Under the pieces are notes generated by a model. The model had not been told where the DNA came from. It was given only the letters and a program-made list of their open reading frames with translations, and searched no databases. 64,000 nucleotides of DNA, from NCBI GenBank assembly GCA_029624765.1, contig JARSSO010000015.1:1-64000 (forward strand), read 5' to 3'. The DNA is from Candidatus Contendibacter sp. (GTDB lineage Bacteria; Pseudomonadota; Gammaproteobacteria; Competibacterales; Competibacteraceae). How positions within the stretch are numbered: the first letter of the stretch is position 1; each line of letters opens with the position of its first letter. Made by a program: the position numbers and the translations under genes. Positions 52,403 through 61,250 of this stretch are shown here, piece by piece.

Positions 52403-52813
52403 TCAACGCTGGGGAGTCTGGTGATACCACTCACCCTCGATCAGTACCCAGTCCTCGGTAAGGGTTTGCGGCATCCAACCGAGCGTACCCACGGCCACCT
52501 GGCCCTGAAGCGTGACCGTGGCATTGTCGCCCTCAATCTTGGTTTCCACGATCTTGACTTCCCGTACCGGTAATCCCCCCAACTGTTGATATTTGTCGGG
52601 GGTCAACCAACCGCCAGGTTGCGCCGCGGATTCCAAACCGTAAACCGTATGCACGTCATTGATGGATCGCGCGGTCCAGTAACGCTGAACCCGCTGTTCA
52701 AGCGATTCTCCAGCGACTGTGGCGGCGCCCGACACGGCCAGCGCCACGATCGATGCCATCAACGCCCGTTTTCCGAACCGGACAATCTCCTTACTGCTTG
52801 GCTGGATTCGCAT
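52403..52813 (-). CDS. Small secreted protein of unknown function
   Basis: A 136-residue protein with an N-terminal signal (basic start, then ALMASIVALAVSGAATVAG). The mature part LEQRVQRYWTARSINDVHTVYGLE followed by strands ending in EDWVLIEGEWYHQTPQR resembles small SnoaL/NTF2-like or lipoprotein-type domains that sense or scaffold, but I cannot assign a family. It overlaps the end of the upstream propeller-parvulin gene by 23 bp, so the two are probably co-expressed. Confidence 0.7.
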   Translation of the reverse strand: MRIQPSSKEIVRFGKRALMASIVALAVSGAATVAGESLEQRVQRYWTARSINDVHTVYGLESAAQPGGWLTPDKYQQLGGLPVREVKIVETKIEGDNATVTLQGQVAVGTLGWMPQTLTEDWVLIEGEWYHQTPQR

Positions 52814-54806
52814 TTTCCATCTCCTTTTCCATCACCGTCACGCCAAATCGCTCGGCGAGCGTTTTCAGGTAGCGGCCACGGGCTTGCTGCTGTTGGTCCG
52901 CCCGCCACCGATTCGACGCCTTGGTCCGCACCACGTTGAACTCCACAAATACCGGCGCTCGCCAGTCGCGTATCAGCAAAATCTCGTAACCCACGGGCGA
53001 TTCCACGATGCCGGTGCGCTGGCCGGTTTGCAAGCCGCGCAGGGCATCCCGCAACCAGGGTTCGACATTGCGCGCCACGAACCCCCGTTCCGGCCCCGTG
53101 CCGCGCGCGCGGGGGTTTTCGGATAATGCAGCGGCAACCTGGTCGAACTTCTCGCCTGCCTCCAACCGTCGCAGCGCCTGTTCGGCGCGCTGCCGGGCGG
53201 GGGGACCACCCGGTCGATCCTGATCGTTGCGGAATTGGATCTGAACCAACTGGACCATCTCTGGAATGCCGTATTCCTCTTTATTGGTTTCGTAGTACGC
53301 ACGCAGCACCGCCTCATCGGGCGCTTCCGGCAAGGGGAAATATTTTTCTTCCAGACTTTTCATGCCGGATGAAAACTGCTCAAACGTCAAGGGCTCGGTG
53401 GCTCCAAGCTCACGTGCCACCGCTTTTTTCAGCAGGGCCTCCTCGATGATTTTCCGCAGGATCTCAATCTGACCACTCGAACTTTCCAAGGAGTGACCGG
53501 TACCGGACTCCATCACGAACTGGCGCACCTGGCTGACCGTGATGGCCTGATCGCCGACCTTGGCGACTACTCGGGAAGGATCATCCTGGATTTTGATTTC
53601 ACCTTTCAACGCCTTGGTCGCCAGCGCCGAATCCGCGACGGCATGGAATTTGTTCGCCAGATCTGTCCAAAGGGGGCCGTAAACAATGCGCAGGGAATCC
53701 TCGACGACATTCATGACCATCACCACATCGAGTTCGCCATCGCCGTCGATATCCCGCAGCATCAACTGACGCAGGCTGGCGTCAATGGGTAATTCGACCG
53801 TGTCGTACCGAAAGGGATTTCCTTTTCTGATCCGATAGAACATCAACGACTGTTCGGTATCGGCAACCAGCAGCAAAGCGCTGTCTCGATCCTCGGCGAT
53901 GGCCAGTCGGGCCGGTCCCCATGCGGAACTGGGAACGGTCAATTCCGGACCCGGGGTAAAATGGCCCTTGCCATCGTTCAGCAAGGTTGCGATGCGGCGT
54001 TCCGATTCCAACGGCAACAGAATATCCACGGCGCCGTCACCATTCAGGTCGGCCACCGCCAAATGACGGGGCGCGCCCACCGGCGCGGTCCAGATAAGGG
54101 CCGGCTCGGGTGGCTTGCCATCCTTCGGGTAATTGACTTGCCAGATCGCGCGTGAACGCCGGGTGGTGTACAGCAATTCGGCGATACCGTCATTGTCAAC
54201 GTCGGCGAAGGTTACCACACCGGGAATACTCTGCCTTGGCACCGTCAGCTCGTAGGCTTTATCCACTTGGGCGGTATCTGGCTGGAAATTTCGTAGCACG
54301 GTCAGCGTATCGCCCTGATAGGGTGCGACGGCTAGCGATAACCCCCAACCCGGCCAAGAGAACGTGGTCACCGCATAGGGTCCGTCGAGGGGGTAGGTCG
54401 CGCCTTCCTTTAAGCTACCCTTGCCATCCAGCAGCAACACTTTTAGCACGCCCTCGCCTTCGGCGCTTAGGACATAGCGAGATTCCACTCCGGGCAAGCG
54501 ACTGAATTCGTTGGCATGAAATCCCAGCACCTTGACGGCGGGTCCCGCCTTGAATTGGCGCGGCGCCTTCTGATACAGGATTTGCGCGGTCGACCGGCCC
54601 CGATTGGTCGTCACCAGATCGATATGGCCATCGTGATCCACATCGTCAGGCACCACCGCAAAGATATCTCCCTCCACCGGTAACGGTTGTGGCGCGGCGG
54701 TAACTGTACCCTCGGCTAGCACTGGCGATGCCAGCAGCATTGTCCACCCCAACACTGCGGAACCGAGTACCGCGCCAACCCCGCGGTAGCCCAAATCGCT
54801 AGTCAT
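52791..54806 (-). CDS. Secreted FG-GAP/VCBS beta-propeller fused to a parvulin-type prolyl isomerase
   Basis: A 671-residue protein with a signal peptide (cleavage after VLAEG or so, about residue 32). Residues 40-380 contain four calcium-loop repeats of the FG-GAP/VCBS kind: DDVDHDGHIDLV, ADVDNDGIAELL, ADLNGDGAVDILL and DIDGDGELDVV. After about residue 400 the chain changes to a SurA/PpiC-like part: VAKVGDQAITVSQVRQFV, a helical chaperone section, then the parvulin core (RLEAGEKFDQVAAALSENP...GPERGFVARNVEPWLRDAL). Parvulins help periplasmic or outer-membrane proteins fold; the propeller would be the binding part. I do not know this combination from a named protein. It heads the minus-strand glycan run. 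Confidence 0.82.
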   Translation of the reverse strand: MTSDLGYRGVGAVLGSAVLGWTMLLASPVLAEGTVTAAPQPLPVEGDIFAVVPDDVDHDGHIDLVTTNRGRSTAQILYQKAPRQFKAGPAVKVLGFHANEFSRLPGVESRYVLSAEGEGVLKVLLLDGKGSLKEGATYPLDGPYAVTTFSWPGWGLSLAVAPYQGDTLTVLRNFQPDTAQVDKAYELTVPRQSIPGVVTFADVDNDGIAELLYTTRRSRAIWQVNYPKDGKPPEPALIWTAPVGAPRHLAVADLNGDGAVDILLPLESERRIATLLNDGKGHFTPGPELTVPSSAWGPARLAIAEDRDSALLLVADTEQSLMFYRIRKGNPFRYDTVELPIDASLRQLMLRDIDGDGELDVVMVMNVVEDSLRIVYGPLWTDLANKFHAVADSALATKALKGEIKIQDDPSRVVAKVGDQAITVSQVRQFVMESGTGHSLESSSGQIEILRKIIEEALLKKAVARELGATEPLTFEQFSSGMKSLEEKYFPLPEAPDEAVLRAYYETNKEEYGIPEMVQLVQIQFRNDQDRPGGPPARQRAEQALRRLEAGEKFDQVAAALSENPRARGTGPERGFVARNVEPWLRDALRGLQTGQRTGIVESPVGYEILLIRDWRAPVFVEFNVVRTKASNRWRADQQQQARGRYLKTLAERFGVTVMEKEMENANPAKQ

Positions 54807-54889
54807 CTTACTTTCTCCAGCCGACAGCGACCTTATCAGGTTGTCGGCAAGTCAAGCCCACGACAAATTTTTCTATCGGAAACAAAAAG

Positions 54890-54917
54890 AAACGGCGCCT
54901 TGTATAAGGCGCCGTTT
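54890..54917. terminator. Strong bidirectional Rho-independent terminator
   Basis: AAACGGCGCCTT - GTAT - AAGGCGCCGTTT: a perfect 12-bp stem with T-rich tails on both strands (CTTTTTGTTT on the minus side). It ends the transcript of the 54966-56213 gene and isolates it from the next operon. Confidence 0.9.
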
Positions 54918-54965
54918 TTCAGGCAACTGCCCAGATCAACGGCTAACCATGGTTAGCGGCGAATC

Positions 54966-56213
54966 TTAATAGGCCGGACCCTGGGTGGACATCTCGGTCT
55001 GCAGCTGGACGCTGTTGGCCCCGCTGGCGCCTAAGCCCAGCATGTTGAAGGACACGCCGGAAGAAACGAACGGAATGTTGGAGTTCACGCCCGCCGGGCT
55101 AGCCGAAATCGCCAACGCCTCGGGGATGCCGAAGCGGACGATACCGGTGTTGACCACCGTCTTTCCAGAATAGGCCTCCGTCTCGCTGTGAAGCATGCCT
55201 GGGAACGCGGGCGACGTCGGCGTGCTGGTCACGATGTTCAACTCGTCGGGGAAGTCCCACGAGAACGAGTTCATGTAAACCTGCTCGCTGTTGTAGGTCT
55301 CGCCGGCGCTGAAACGGCTTTGGGTCAGGCTGGCGGTGTTACCATAGCCCAAGGCCAGCGCCTGCGCCGCGTTGTAGGAACCCGCGTTGAAGTTGAACCA
55401 GAACACCATCCGGTTTTCGGTGGCCAATGCCGGATCCAGGAAGTAGCGCATGTAAATATCGCGCCGCAGGGCGTTGGTATCCCGCAGATGGGTGAAATCG
55501 CTGCCGCTCAACAACCGGGTAAACGCAGGGTATCCGGCGCGCTTGGCCATGTTGTTGGTGTTGACGGTCAGATCGGGGTTGAGCGACCAGATTGGATTCG
55601 GCAGGATCGGGATGAACGCCTGCGATGCCCAATTACCCTGGATCTGATAAGCATGGCCATACAGCGCGAAAGTTGGGACGGCGGCGGCAGAGGTCAAATC
55701 CAGCGCCCGATCCACCTCATCGGCGGTAAAGATCATGTATCCGTTCACGCCATTCAGCACGGTTTGCCCAGTCTGCTGGATGGTATTGCACCAGTCGAAC
55801 CGAACGAAGTCGTTGTCGGTGGCCGGGATTACGCCGTCCAGCCGGTGAACGCTCCTGGTGTCATAGAAGTACCAGTGGATCGACCGGGTGTAAGGGCCAG
55901 CCGACGTCTTTCGAGCCGGCAGGGTGGGGGTGCCGGGAGTCGGAGGAACCAAACCACCCACCGTGAACGTCGCCAAGCTCCAGGGAGCGGGATAATAAGT
56001 ATTGTTCGCAAACAAACCCAGCCGAACCTTGTCGAAAGTGATCAGGCCGACCAAGGTATTCTGGTTGTTGCTTGCGGGGTTGCAAATCACATACGGTACC
56101 AAAATCGCGTCGCCAGGCTCGGACAACTGCACGGTCGCATAGCTGCTGCCCGAAGCCAGCAGGGCACCCGCCACTGCGGCGGCGGCGCCAATCTTTTTGA
56201 ATTCACGCACCAT
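54966..56213 (-). CDS. Secreted protein of unknown function
   Basis: A 415-residue protein with a clear signal peptide (MVREFKKIGAAAAVAGALLASGSSYA, cleavage about residue 26). The mature chain starts TVQLSEPGDAILVPYVICN and is rich in Asn, Thr, Ser, Tyr and Phe with alternating strands, no helices of note and only two cysteines (CN in VICNPAS and DWCNT). It looks like a surface or outer-membrane beta-protein; I do not recognise the family. It stands alone between a near-consensus promoter with a long leader and a strong terminator, as expected for an abundant protein. ATG at 56213 follows AAGGAG. The neighbouring type II secretion operon could export it, but that is a guess. Confidence 0.85.
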   Translation of the reverse strand: MVREFKKIGAAAAVAGALLASGSSYATVQLSEPGDAILVPYVICNPASNNQNTLVGLITFDKVRLGLFANNTYYPAPWSLATFTVGGLVPPTPGTPTLPARKTSAGPYTRSIHWYFYDTRSVHRLDGVIPATDNDFVRFDWCNTIQQTGQTVLNGVNGYMIFTADEVDRALDLTSAAAVPTFALYGHAYQIQGNWASQAFIPILPNPIWSLNPDLTVNTNNMAKRAGYPAFTRLLSGSDFTHLRDTNALRRDIYMRYFLDPALATENRMVFWFNFNAGSYNAAQALALGYGNTASLTQSRFSAGETYNSEQVYMNSFSWDFPDELNIVTSTPTSPAFPGMLHSETEAYSGKTVVNTGIVRFGIPEALAISASPAGVNSNIPFVSSGVSFNMLGLGASGANSVQLQTEMSTQGPAY

Positions 56214-56380
56214 CTTGAGGCTCCTTAACAAGTAGCAAGGGAGTAGCATTATCCAAGAGAAGTCTCAACAACAGCATCAACTGTACGTTGAAAACCTCTG
56301 CAAGTCAACCAAACAACAGACGATGACAAAAATACAACAACTCCGTAGTCTTTGCCACCACAAACCCCTATTGAGCATAG

Positions 56381-56409
56381 ACTATAAGTGTAGCAAATCA
56401 TCTTGTCAA
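56381..56409 (-). promoter_or_regulatory. Near-consensus sigma-70 promoter with long leader
   Basis: Minus strand TTGACA (56409-56404), 17-bp spacer, TATAGT (56386-56381); start near 56374. The leader of about 160 nt to the ATG at 56213 contains repeated TTGTTG/TGTTGTT words, as does the DNA just upstream. The stretch 56214-56481 has no gene. Confidence 0.8.
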
Positions 56410-56481
56410 CCATGCAACAACCGATACCAAAAAAACAACAAAACTCTTCGTCGTTCGCCATCTTACCCAAGAACGGCCCGG

Positions 56482-58836
56482 TCAACCGGCGGGCGTCACC
56501 AAGGGCGCGAGTTGTTGCATCTTGCGTTTGATCTCCTCGGTCACTTGGCCGGCCTCCTCGCTGCCCTGGACCACGCGCGGGGTCAGCAACACGATCAGTT
56601 CGGTGCGGTCCACCTGTTCCTCGGTGTTGCCAAACAACGCGCCCAGCACTGGAATCTTGTAAAGGATCGGGAAGCCGCTCTGCCCATCGGTGCGGTTGTC
56701 GCGGATCAGGCCGCCCAGCACCAGGGTTTGGCCACTCTTGACCACCACCTTGCTGGTGACGTTGCGTTGCAGGAACGCCCGTTGCTTGTTGGCCACCGAT
56801 CCCGTCTGGCTGACTTCGACCAACGGGCCTGGCTCGACGACCTCTTGCTTGATCTCCATGTTCACCATGCCGCCGGAATTGACCCGCGGCAACACCTCCA
56901 GCAACACGCCGGTATCCTTGTAATCGGCGCCGCCGGTGGTGATGGTGGTGCCGCCATAGATGGTTTGCGGGGCGGGAACCGGCGTCTGGGTGCCGACCCG
57001 GATCGACGCCTGCTGGTTGTCCAGCACCATCACCTGCGGCGAGGAGAGCACCTTGACCTTGGAATCGGTGGCCAGCGCGTTGAGGAGCGCCTTGACCATC
57101 CCGGCGCTGTCGGTGATGGCGTAAGAGAACTGACCGGCCGGGATGTCGGAGAGCACGTCCGTCAACGTCAAGTCGTTCGGAAGACCCAACGAGCCGTTGC
57201 CGGTGTAGCCGTTGCCAACCCGGTTGTTGAAAAACCACTGCACCCCATATTTCAGATTGCCAGTCAGGGACACCTCGGCGATGGTCGCTTCGATCAGCAC
57301 CTGCCGGGGCGGGATATCCATTTTTTCCAGGGTGCTAAGGATTCGTTCGTAATTCTGGCTGGTGGCCCAGATCAACAGCGAATTGTTATCGGGGTCGGCC
57401 ACGATACGGACTTCTTCCATGCCCGCGCTGGGTCCGCCGGAACCCAGGGCGCCGACCCCACCACCGCCCGCGCCGCTGGAACGACCGCCGGCACGGCCGC
57501 CCAGGGATGACGTGGATCCGCCGGCAAGCGTTCCGCGGGAAGAAGTTCCCAGCCCCGAGCTGCTGCTGCCCAGTCCCGAACTGCTGCTGCCCAGTCCCGA
57601 ACTGCCGCTGCCCAGCCCCGAACTGCCGCCGCCCAGCCCCGAGCTGCTGCTGCCCAGCCCCGAACTACCGCCGCCTAGGCTTGAGCCACTAGATAATCCG
57701 CCGGTCGATGCGCCGCCGGATGCCTGCCCGGCCCTCAGACCCGGCGCCACCTCGCCGCCGCGGGTTCCGCCACCACCGCCCAGGTTGAACAGGCTGTTGA
57801 GCAACTCGGCCATGTAGTCGGCGCGACTATGCTGCACCGCGTACACGTACAGTCGCTCGCCGCCGAAGCCGTCCAGCCGTTCGATCCAGGTCGCCACCTG
57901 CTTGAGGTATTCCACCTGCGGGGTGATCACCAGCACGGCGTTGAGCTTGCCGAGGGGCACGAATCGGAGCAAGCCGGAGATCGGCGTGCCGGAACCTTCG
58001 CCCAGCAACTGGTTCAATTCACCGGCCACGGTCTGGCTGTCCACGTTGCGCAGCCGGAACATGCCGATGGACATTCCCTTGAGCCAGTTCACGTCGAAGG
58101 TATCGATCGTACTCTGGGCGCTGGCCAGCTCCTGGGGGGTGCCGGCCACGATCAGCAGGTTGCGGGCGACATCCGCCCGGAGCACGCCGCCCTCGGGCAC
58201 GAAGGGCGCGATGATCGCCTGCATCTCGACGGCGCTGATGTAGTTCAGGGGGATGATCCGCACCCCGTATCCCACCCCGCCGCCGCCCAGTCGCGGGGCC
58301 AGATGAGCCCGTCGCACCGCGCCGGCCGCCGGCAGGATCTTGTAAAGACCGCCTTCGCGCACCAGCACCGCCTGGTTCGCCCGCAGCAGGGTCTCCAGGG
58401 TGGGCAGCAATTGATCCCGCGCCAGCGGCCGGCTGGTCTGCACCGTGACTTCGCCCTGTACCTGGGGGTCGACCGTGTAATTTTCCTTGAGGGTGTCGAA
58501 AATGACCTTGGCCACGTCGCGAATGTCGGCGCCGTCGAAGTTGAGGGTCACCTCGCCGGGCGCGGTTCGAGGCGCGGGCGTCGGTTTGGTCGCGGCCTTC
58601 TTGTCGATCAAATCCCCAGTGCTGGGAAAAATCAGCGGAGCCTTGGGGGCCGGCGCCAGATCCATGCCGGCCTTGGCCGATTCCGGCGACGGCTGCGGTT
58701 TCGCGGTCAACCGCGGCGCTCCCCCAAACAATGGAGCCTCCGGGGCGCTCGAGTCGGACGGCGCGGTCGCGCACGCGCCCAACAGCAATAAGGCCAGCAA
58801 TGAGCCGGCCGGGCGAGGAAAGCAAATTTTGCTCAT
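56482..58836 (-). CDS. gspD: Type II secretion secretin GspD (lipoprotein type)
   Basis: A 784-residue secretin forming the outer-membrane gate. The signal ends in a lipobox (LLGAC, Cys22), so the protein appears to be lipidated itself, which may replace a pilotin. N0 starts at VTLNFDGADIRDVAKVIFDTL; N1-N3 follow (IIPLNYISAVEMQAII, IGMFRLRNVDSQTVAGELNQLL, VYAVQHSRADYMAELLNSLF). A Gly/Ser-rich loop (about 365-470) holds a tandem repeat. The C-terminal secretin core has RQVLIEATIAEVSLTGNLKYG and LVLGGLIRDNRT, with RTELIVLLTPRVV at the end. Last gene of the gsp operon, as in Xanthomonas xps. Confidence 0.95.
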   Translation of the reverse strand: MSKICFPRPAGSLLALLLLGACATAPSDSSAPEAPLFGGAPRLTAKPQPSPESAKAGMDLAPAPKAPLIFPSTGDLIDKKAATKPTPAPRTAPGEVTLNFDGADIRDVAKVIFDTLKENYTVDPQVQGEVTVQTSRPLARDQLLPTLETLLRANQAVLVREGGLYKILPAAGAVRRAHLAPRLGGGGVGYGVRIIPLNYISAVEMQAIIAPFVPEGGVLRADVARNLLIVAGTPQELASAQSTIDTFDVNWLKGMSIGMFRLRNVDSQTVAGELNQLLGEGSGTPISGLLRFVPLGKLNAVLVITPQVEYLKQVATWIERLDGFGGERLYVYAVQHSRADYMAELLNSLFNLGGGGGTRGGEVAPGLRAGQASGGASTGGLSSGSSLGGGSSGLGSSSSGLGGGSSGLGSGSSGLGSSSSGLGSSSSGLGTSSRGTLAGGSTSSLGGRAGGRSSGAGGGGVGALGSGGPSAGMEEVRIVADPDNNSLLIWATSQNYERILSTLEKMDIPPRQVLIEATIAEVSLTGNLKYGVQWFFNNRVGNGYTGNGSLGLPNDLTLTDVLSDIPAGQFSYAITDSAGMVKALLNALATDSKVKVLSSPQVMVLDNQQASIRVGTQTPVPAPQTIYGGTTITTGGADYKDTGVLLEVLPRVNSGGMVNMEIKQEVVEPGPLVEVSQTGSVANKQRAFLQRNVTSKVVVKSGQTLVLGGLIRDNRTDGQSGFPILYKIPVLGALFGNTEEQVDRTELIVLLTPRVVQGSEEAGQVTEEIKRKMQQLAPLVTPAG
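57548..57673. repeat. Six 21-bp tandem repeats inside gspD
   Basis: Six units of the form CCCAGYCCCGARCTGCYGCYG (plus strand), with only third-base-type differences, encode repeated Ser/Gly-Leu-Gly heptads in the linker of GspD. Copy number could vary by slippage without changing frame. Confidence 0.9.
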
Positions 58837-58860
58837 GAATGGATCAGCCTTTTACCTCAT

Positions 58861-59514
58861 TCATTGCGGCGGCGCGGCAACCGGCGGCGGCGCATTGAGT
58901 TGTGATCCGGCCGGCATACCCCCCGGTCCGATCAGCACGCTGGTGGGAGGGGCGGGAACCTGGGCTGGGGGAGTCGCGTCCTGCCCCGGCTGGGGGGCGT
59001 CCGCTCGCTTCGCGCGCGGCTTGCCGGGCTTGCGGGGTCGGGTCAGCGGCAAATCCTGGGTCGTTTCACCCTTGCGCAATATGACCCGGTCCGGCAAGAC
59101 CGTGTCCAGTCGCCATTCCCCGATCATTTCCCCCACGCCGACCCGCATCGTCCTGGCGTTCGGCGCTTCCGGCCGCAGCAGGGCGGCCTGGGTTCCAGGC
59201 ATGATCATGACGCCAAACAAGATGAATTTCTGCTCCGGTCCCGTCGCCGGCTTCTCCGGTGGCGTCTCATCGGGCGGCGGTGGCGGTTCGGGCCGGCGCT
59301 CGGCGATGAACAACGGGCGAATCGCCACCTCACTGTACTGAGCCGGCGGCGACAAGCCGAAGGGTTCCAGCGGCGCCACCGCCGGCAGTTCCGGGGGCGG
59401 GGCGGGGCGGACGACCGGTGGTTGCGGCGGATGCCCGATCCGCCACAGCAGGACCAGGGCCGCCAGCCCGCCCAGCGCCAGCCAAAACAGCAAACCGACC
59501 GTCCGGGCGGGCAT
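58861..59514 (-). CDS. gspN: Type II secretion protein XpsN/GspC-like
   Basis: A 217-residue bitopic protein: one helix at 5-24, a Pro-rich periplasmic linker, and a homology-region-like domain (PLFIAERRPEPP, FILFGVMIMPGTQAALLR, GEMIGEWRLDTVLPDRVILRKGE; about 65-155), then another Pro/Ala-rich tail. This is the layout of XpsN in Xanthomonas and of GspC in other systems, which links the inner-membrane platform to GspD. Its place between gspM and gspD matches xpsN. It overlaps gspM by one base. Confidence 0.75.
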   Translation of the reverse strand: MPARTVGLLFWLALGGLAALVLLWRIGHPPQPPVVRPAPPPELPAVAPLEPFGLSPPAQYSEVAIRPLFIAERRPEPPPPPDETPPEKPATGPEQKFILFGVMIMPGTQAALLRPEAPNARTMRVGVGEMIGEWRLDTVLPDRVILRKGETTQDLPLTRPRKPGKPRAKRADAPQPGQDATPPAQVPAPPTSVLIGPGGMPAGSQLNAPPPVAAPPQ

Positions 59515-60110
59515 TAGCCGCCTTCCTTGCGCAAATAACCCGAAACCTCGAACTGCGCGTTCAACTGAATCCGGGTGTAGGTGGCGTATCGGCCGCTGGG
59601 CAGGCGCGGACGATTCACCCGCGCCGTCACCTCCAGGTTGTCCACGAACAACAGCGGGGTCTGTGATTCAAGATCGTACAGCACCTTTTGCAAACCGCCG
59701 ACGTCACCGTTCATCACCGCGCTGATCGTGACCTTGGTCGCGCCGGCCTCCTCGACCGGCGGCAGGGCTTGAATGCTTTGCAAGGTTCCTCCGGCGGCCT
59801 CGATCAGGGCCTTGAGCCGCTGTTGCAATTCGGCGGCCGCCAGCGCCGGGACGGATTGCGGCAAGTACTGGGCGGTCACGTTGCGATCCTGCTGAACCTT
59901 GGCGATCAACTGCCGCGCCGGTTCCTCGGTGGTGGCGATCCGCTCCAGTTGCGCCAACTGTCCCTGATACTGTTCCAACGCGTTTCGATAATAGCGATAG
60001 CGACCGACCAGCGCCTGATCCACCACCAGAACCAGGACGCCGCCCGCAAGCAGTAATAAGGCCAGGGCCGCCAAGCGATGGCCCCGGCTGGGTTCGGTCG
60101 TGGCGTCCAT
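59514..60110 (-). CDS. gspM: Type II secretion protein GspM
   Basis: A 198-residue inner-membrane protein with one helix (LAALALLLLAGGVLVLVVDQAL, 13-34), a coiled coil (YYRNALEQYQGQLAQLERI) and a ferredoxin-like domain typical of GspM/PilO (VTISAVMNGDVGGLQKVLYDLESQTPLLFVDNLEV). It partners GspL in the inner-membrane platform. Its ATG shares one base with the gspL stop. Confidence 0.85.
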   Translation of the reverse strand: MDATTEPSRGHRLAALALLLLAGGVLVLVVDQALVGRYRYYRNALEQYQGQLAQLERIATTEEPARQLIAKVQQDRNVTAQYLPQSVPALAAAELQQRLKALIEAAGGTLQSIQALPPVEEAGATKVTISAVMNGDVGGLQKVLYDLESQTPLLFVDNLEVTARVNRPRLPSGRYATYTRIQLNAQFEVSGYLRKEGG

Positions 60111-61186
60111 CACGGCTCTCGCGCGATGCGGGCGTTCAACATGAAACGTTCCTTGCCGGTGCGGGGATCGGTGGTCACTGGCGAGGTAAAACCCGCGCCA
60201 TTGAGCCATTTCGAAGCTTCCACGATTCCGACCAGCGCCGACGCCTTGCTCGACTGACCGATGAGCTGCACGTTATCTCCTTTGATCTGCAATCGTTCCA
60301 GCCAGGTATCGTCGGGCAGAATCATAGTCAACTCCCGCAGCAGATCCACCCGGGCGGGAACCGATTGTTTTTTTCGCGCCAACATGCGGGAAGATTCCAA
60401 GGTCTTGTCGAGTTGATCGCGCAAGGCCAATGCCTGATGCGCCGTCTTCTTCGCCTGGTTGACCCTGGTGATCGCTTCGAGCACCAGCGTGCGCTGCTGC
60501 CAGATCGGCAGCGCCACGGCCGCCGCGACCAGCAAAAGGCTGGCGAGCATCACGGCCATGCGGCGGCGCTGGCTCCAAAGTTCACGGGTGGGGATTTGTT
60601 CCGGCGGCAGTAGATTGAGGCCGGGACGACCGCCCGCCACCTCCAGCGCGTCTGGCGGCAAGCCCTGTTGCCGTAGCTGGGTCAGCAGCGGTTCCACGGC
60701 GGCGCGCGGCAGGACGGTGAGTTCGATCCGCAGGCGCCGCGATTCGGGCTGGCGCTCCAGCACGGCCGCATCGTAATAAACCTGAGCAGCGGTAAACGGC
60801 GTCAGTCGGTCCATCTCGAACCCCGCCACCTGGCGCGGATTTTTCTCGGCTGCTAGGGGGAGGGTGAGTGTCCGAACGAGCGCTTGGCTGGCGGGAACGT
60901 GCAACACCCATTGCCGGGGACGTTCCGTCCGCAACCGATCCGCTATCGCCGTCCAGTCGGGCGCCACCCGATCCAGTCGTTCCAGTTCCTGAACGCGACC
61001 GACTTCCTCGCGGGCCAGCACACAGGCGCCGTCCTCCACCGCAAGCACCAGCCGCCGCGCCGATCCGGCCAGCCAACGGCGAGCGCCAACGGGCAACCAC
61101 GCCAGCAGGCCTTCTCGCCACCACCGCCAAGCCGCGCCCCAGTCCAGGCGCGGATTGATTTTCAAGACCCGCGAAAGCGATAACAC
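60110..61186 (-). CDS. gspL: Type II secretion protein GspL (PilN-domain type)
   Basis: A 358-residue protein. The cytosolic actin-like part (about 45-200; LVLAVEDGACVLA, WVLHVPASQALVRTLTLPLAAEKN) would bind GspE; one membrane helix at about 213-232 (AVMLASLLLVAAAVALPIW) is followed by a coiled coil and a PilN-like periplasmic domain (LRELTMILPDDTWLERLQIKGDNVQLIG). Operon position between gspK and gspM. About 64 bp separate it from gspK. Confidence 0.9.
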   Translation of the reverse strand: MLSLSRVLKINPRLDWGAAWRWWREGLLAWLPVGARRWLAGSARRLVLAVEDGACVLAREEVGRVQELERLDRVAPDWTAIADRLRTERPRQWVLHVPASQALVRTLTLPLAAEKNPRQVAGFEMDRLTPFTAAQVYYDAAVLERQPESRRLRIELTVLPRAAVEPLLTQLRQQGLPPDALEVAGGRPGLNLLPPEQIPTRELWSQRRRMAVMLASLLLVAAAVALPIWQQRTLVLEAITRVNQAKKTAHQALALRDQLDKTLESSRMLARKKQSVPARVDLLRELTMILPDDTWLERLQIKGDNVQLIGQSSKASALVGIVEASKWLNGAGFTSPVTTDPRTGKERFMLNARIAREP

Positions 61187-61250
61187 CAGTGACAGACACT
61201 CCGGTTGAAAAACCTTGCCATCTTGATGAGTCAGGGAAAACGGCCGCGCT

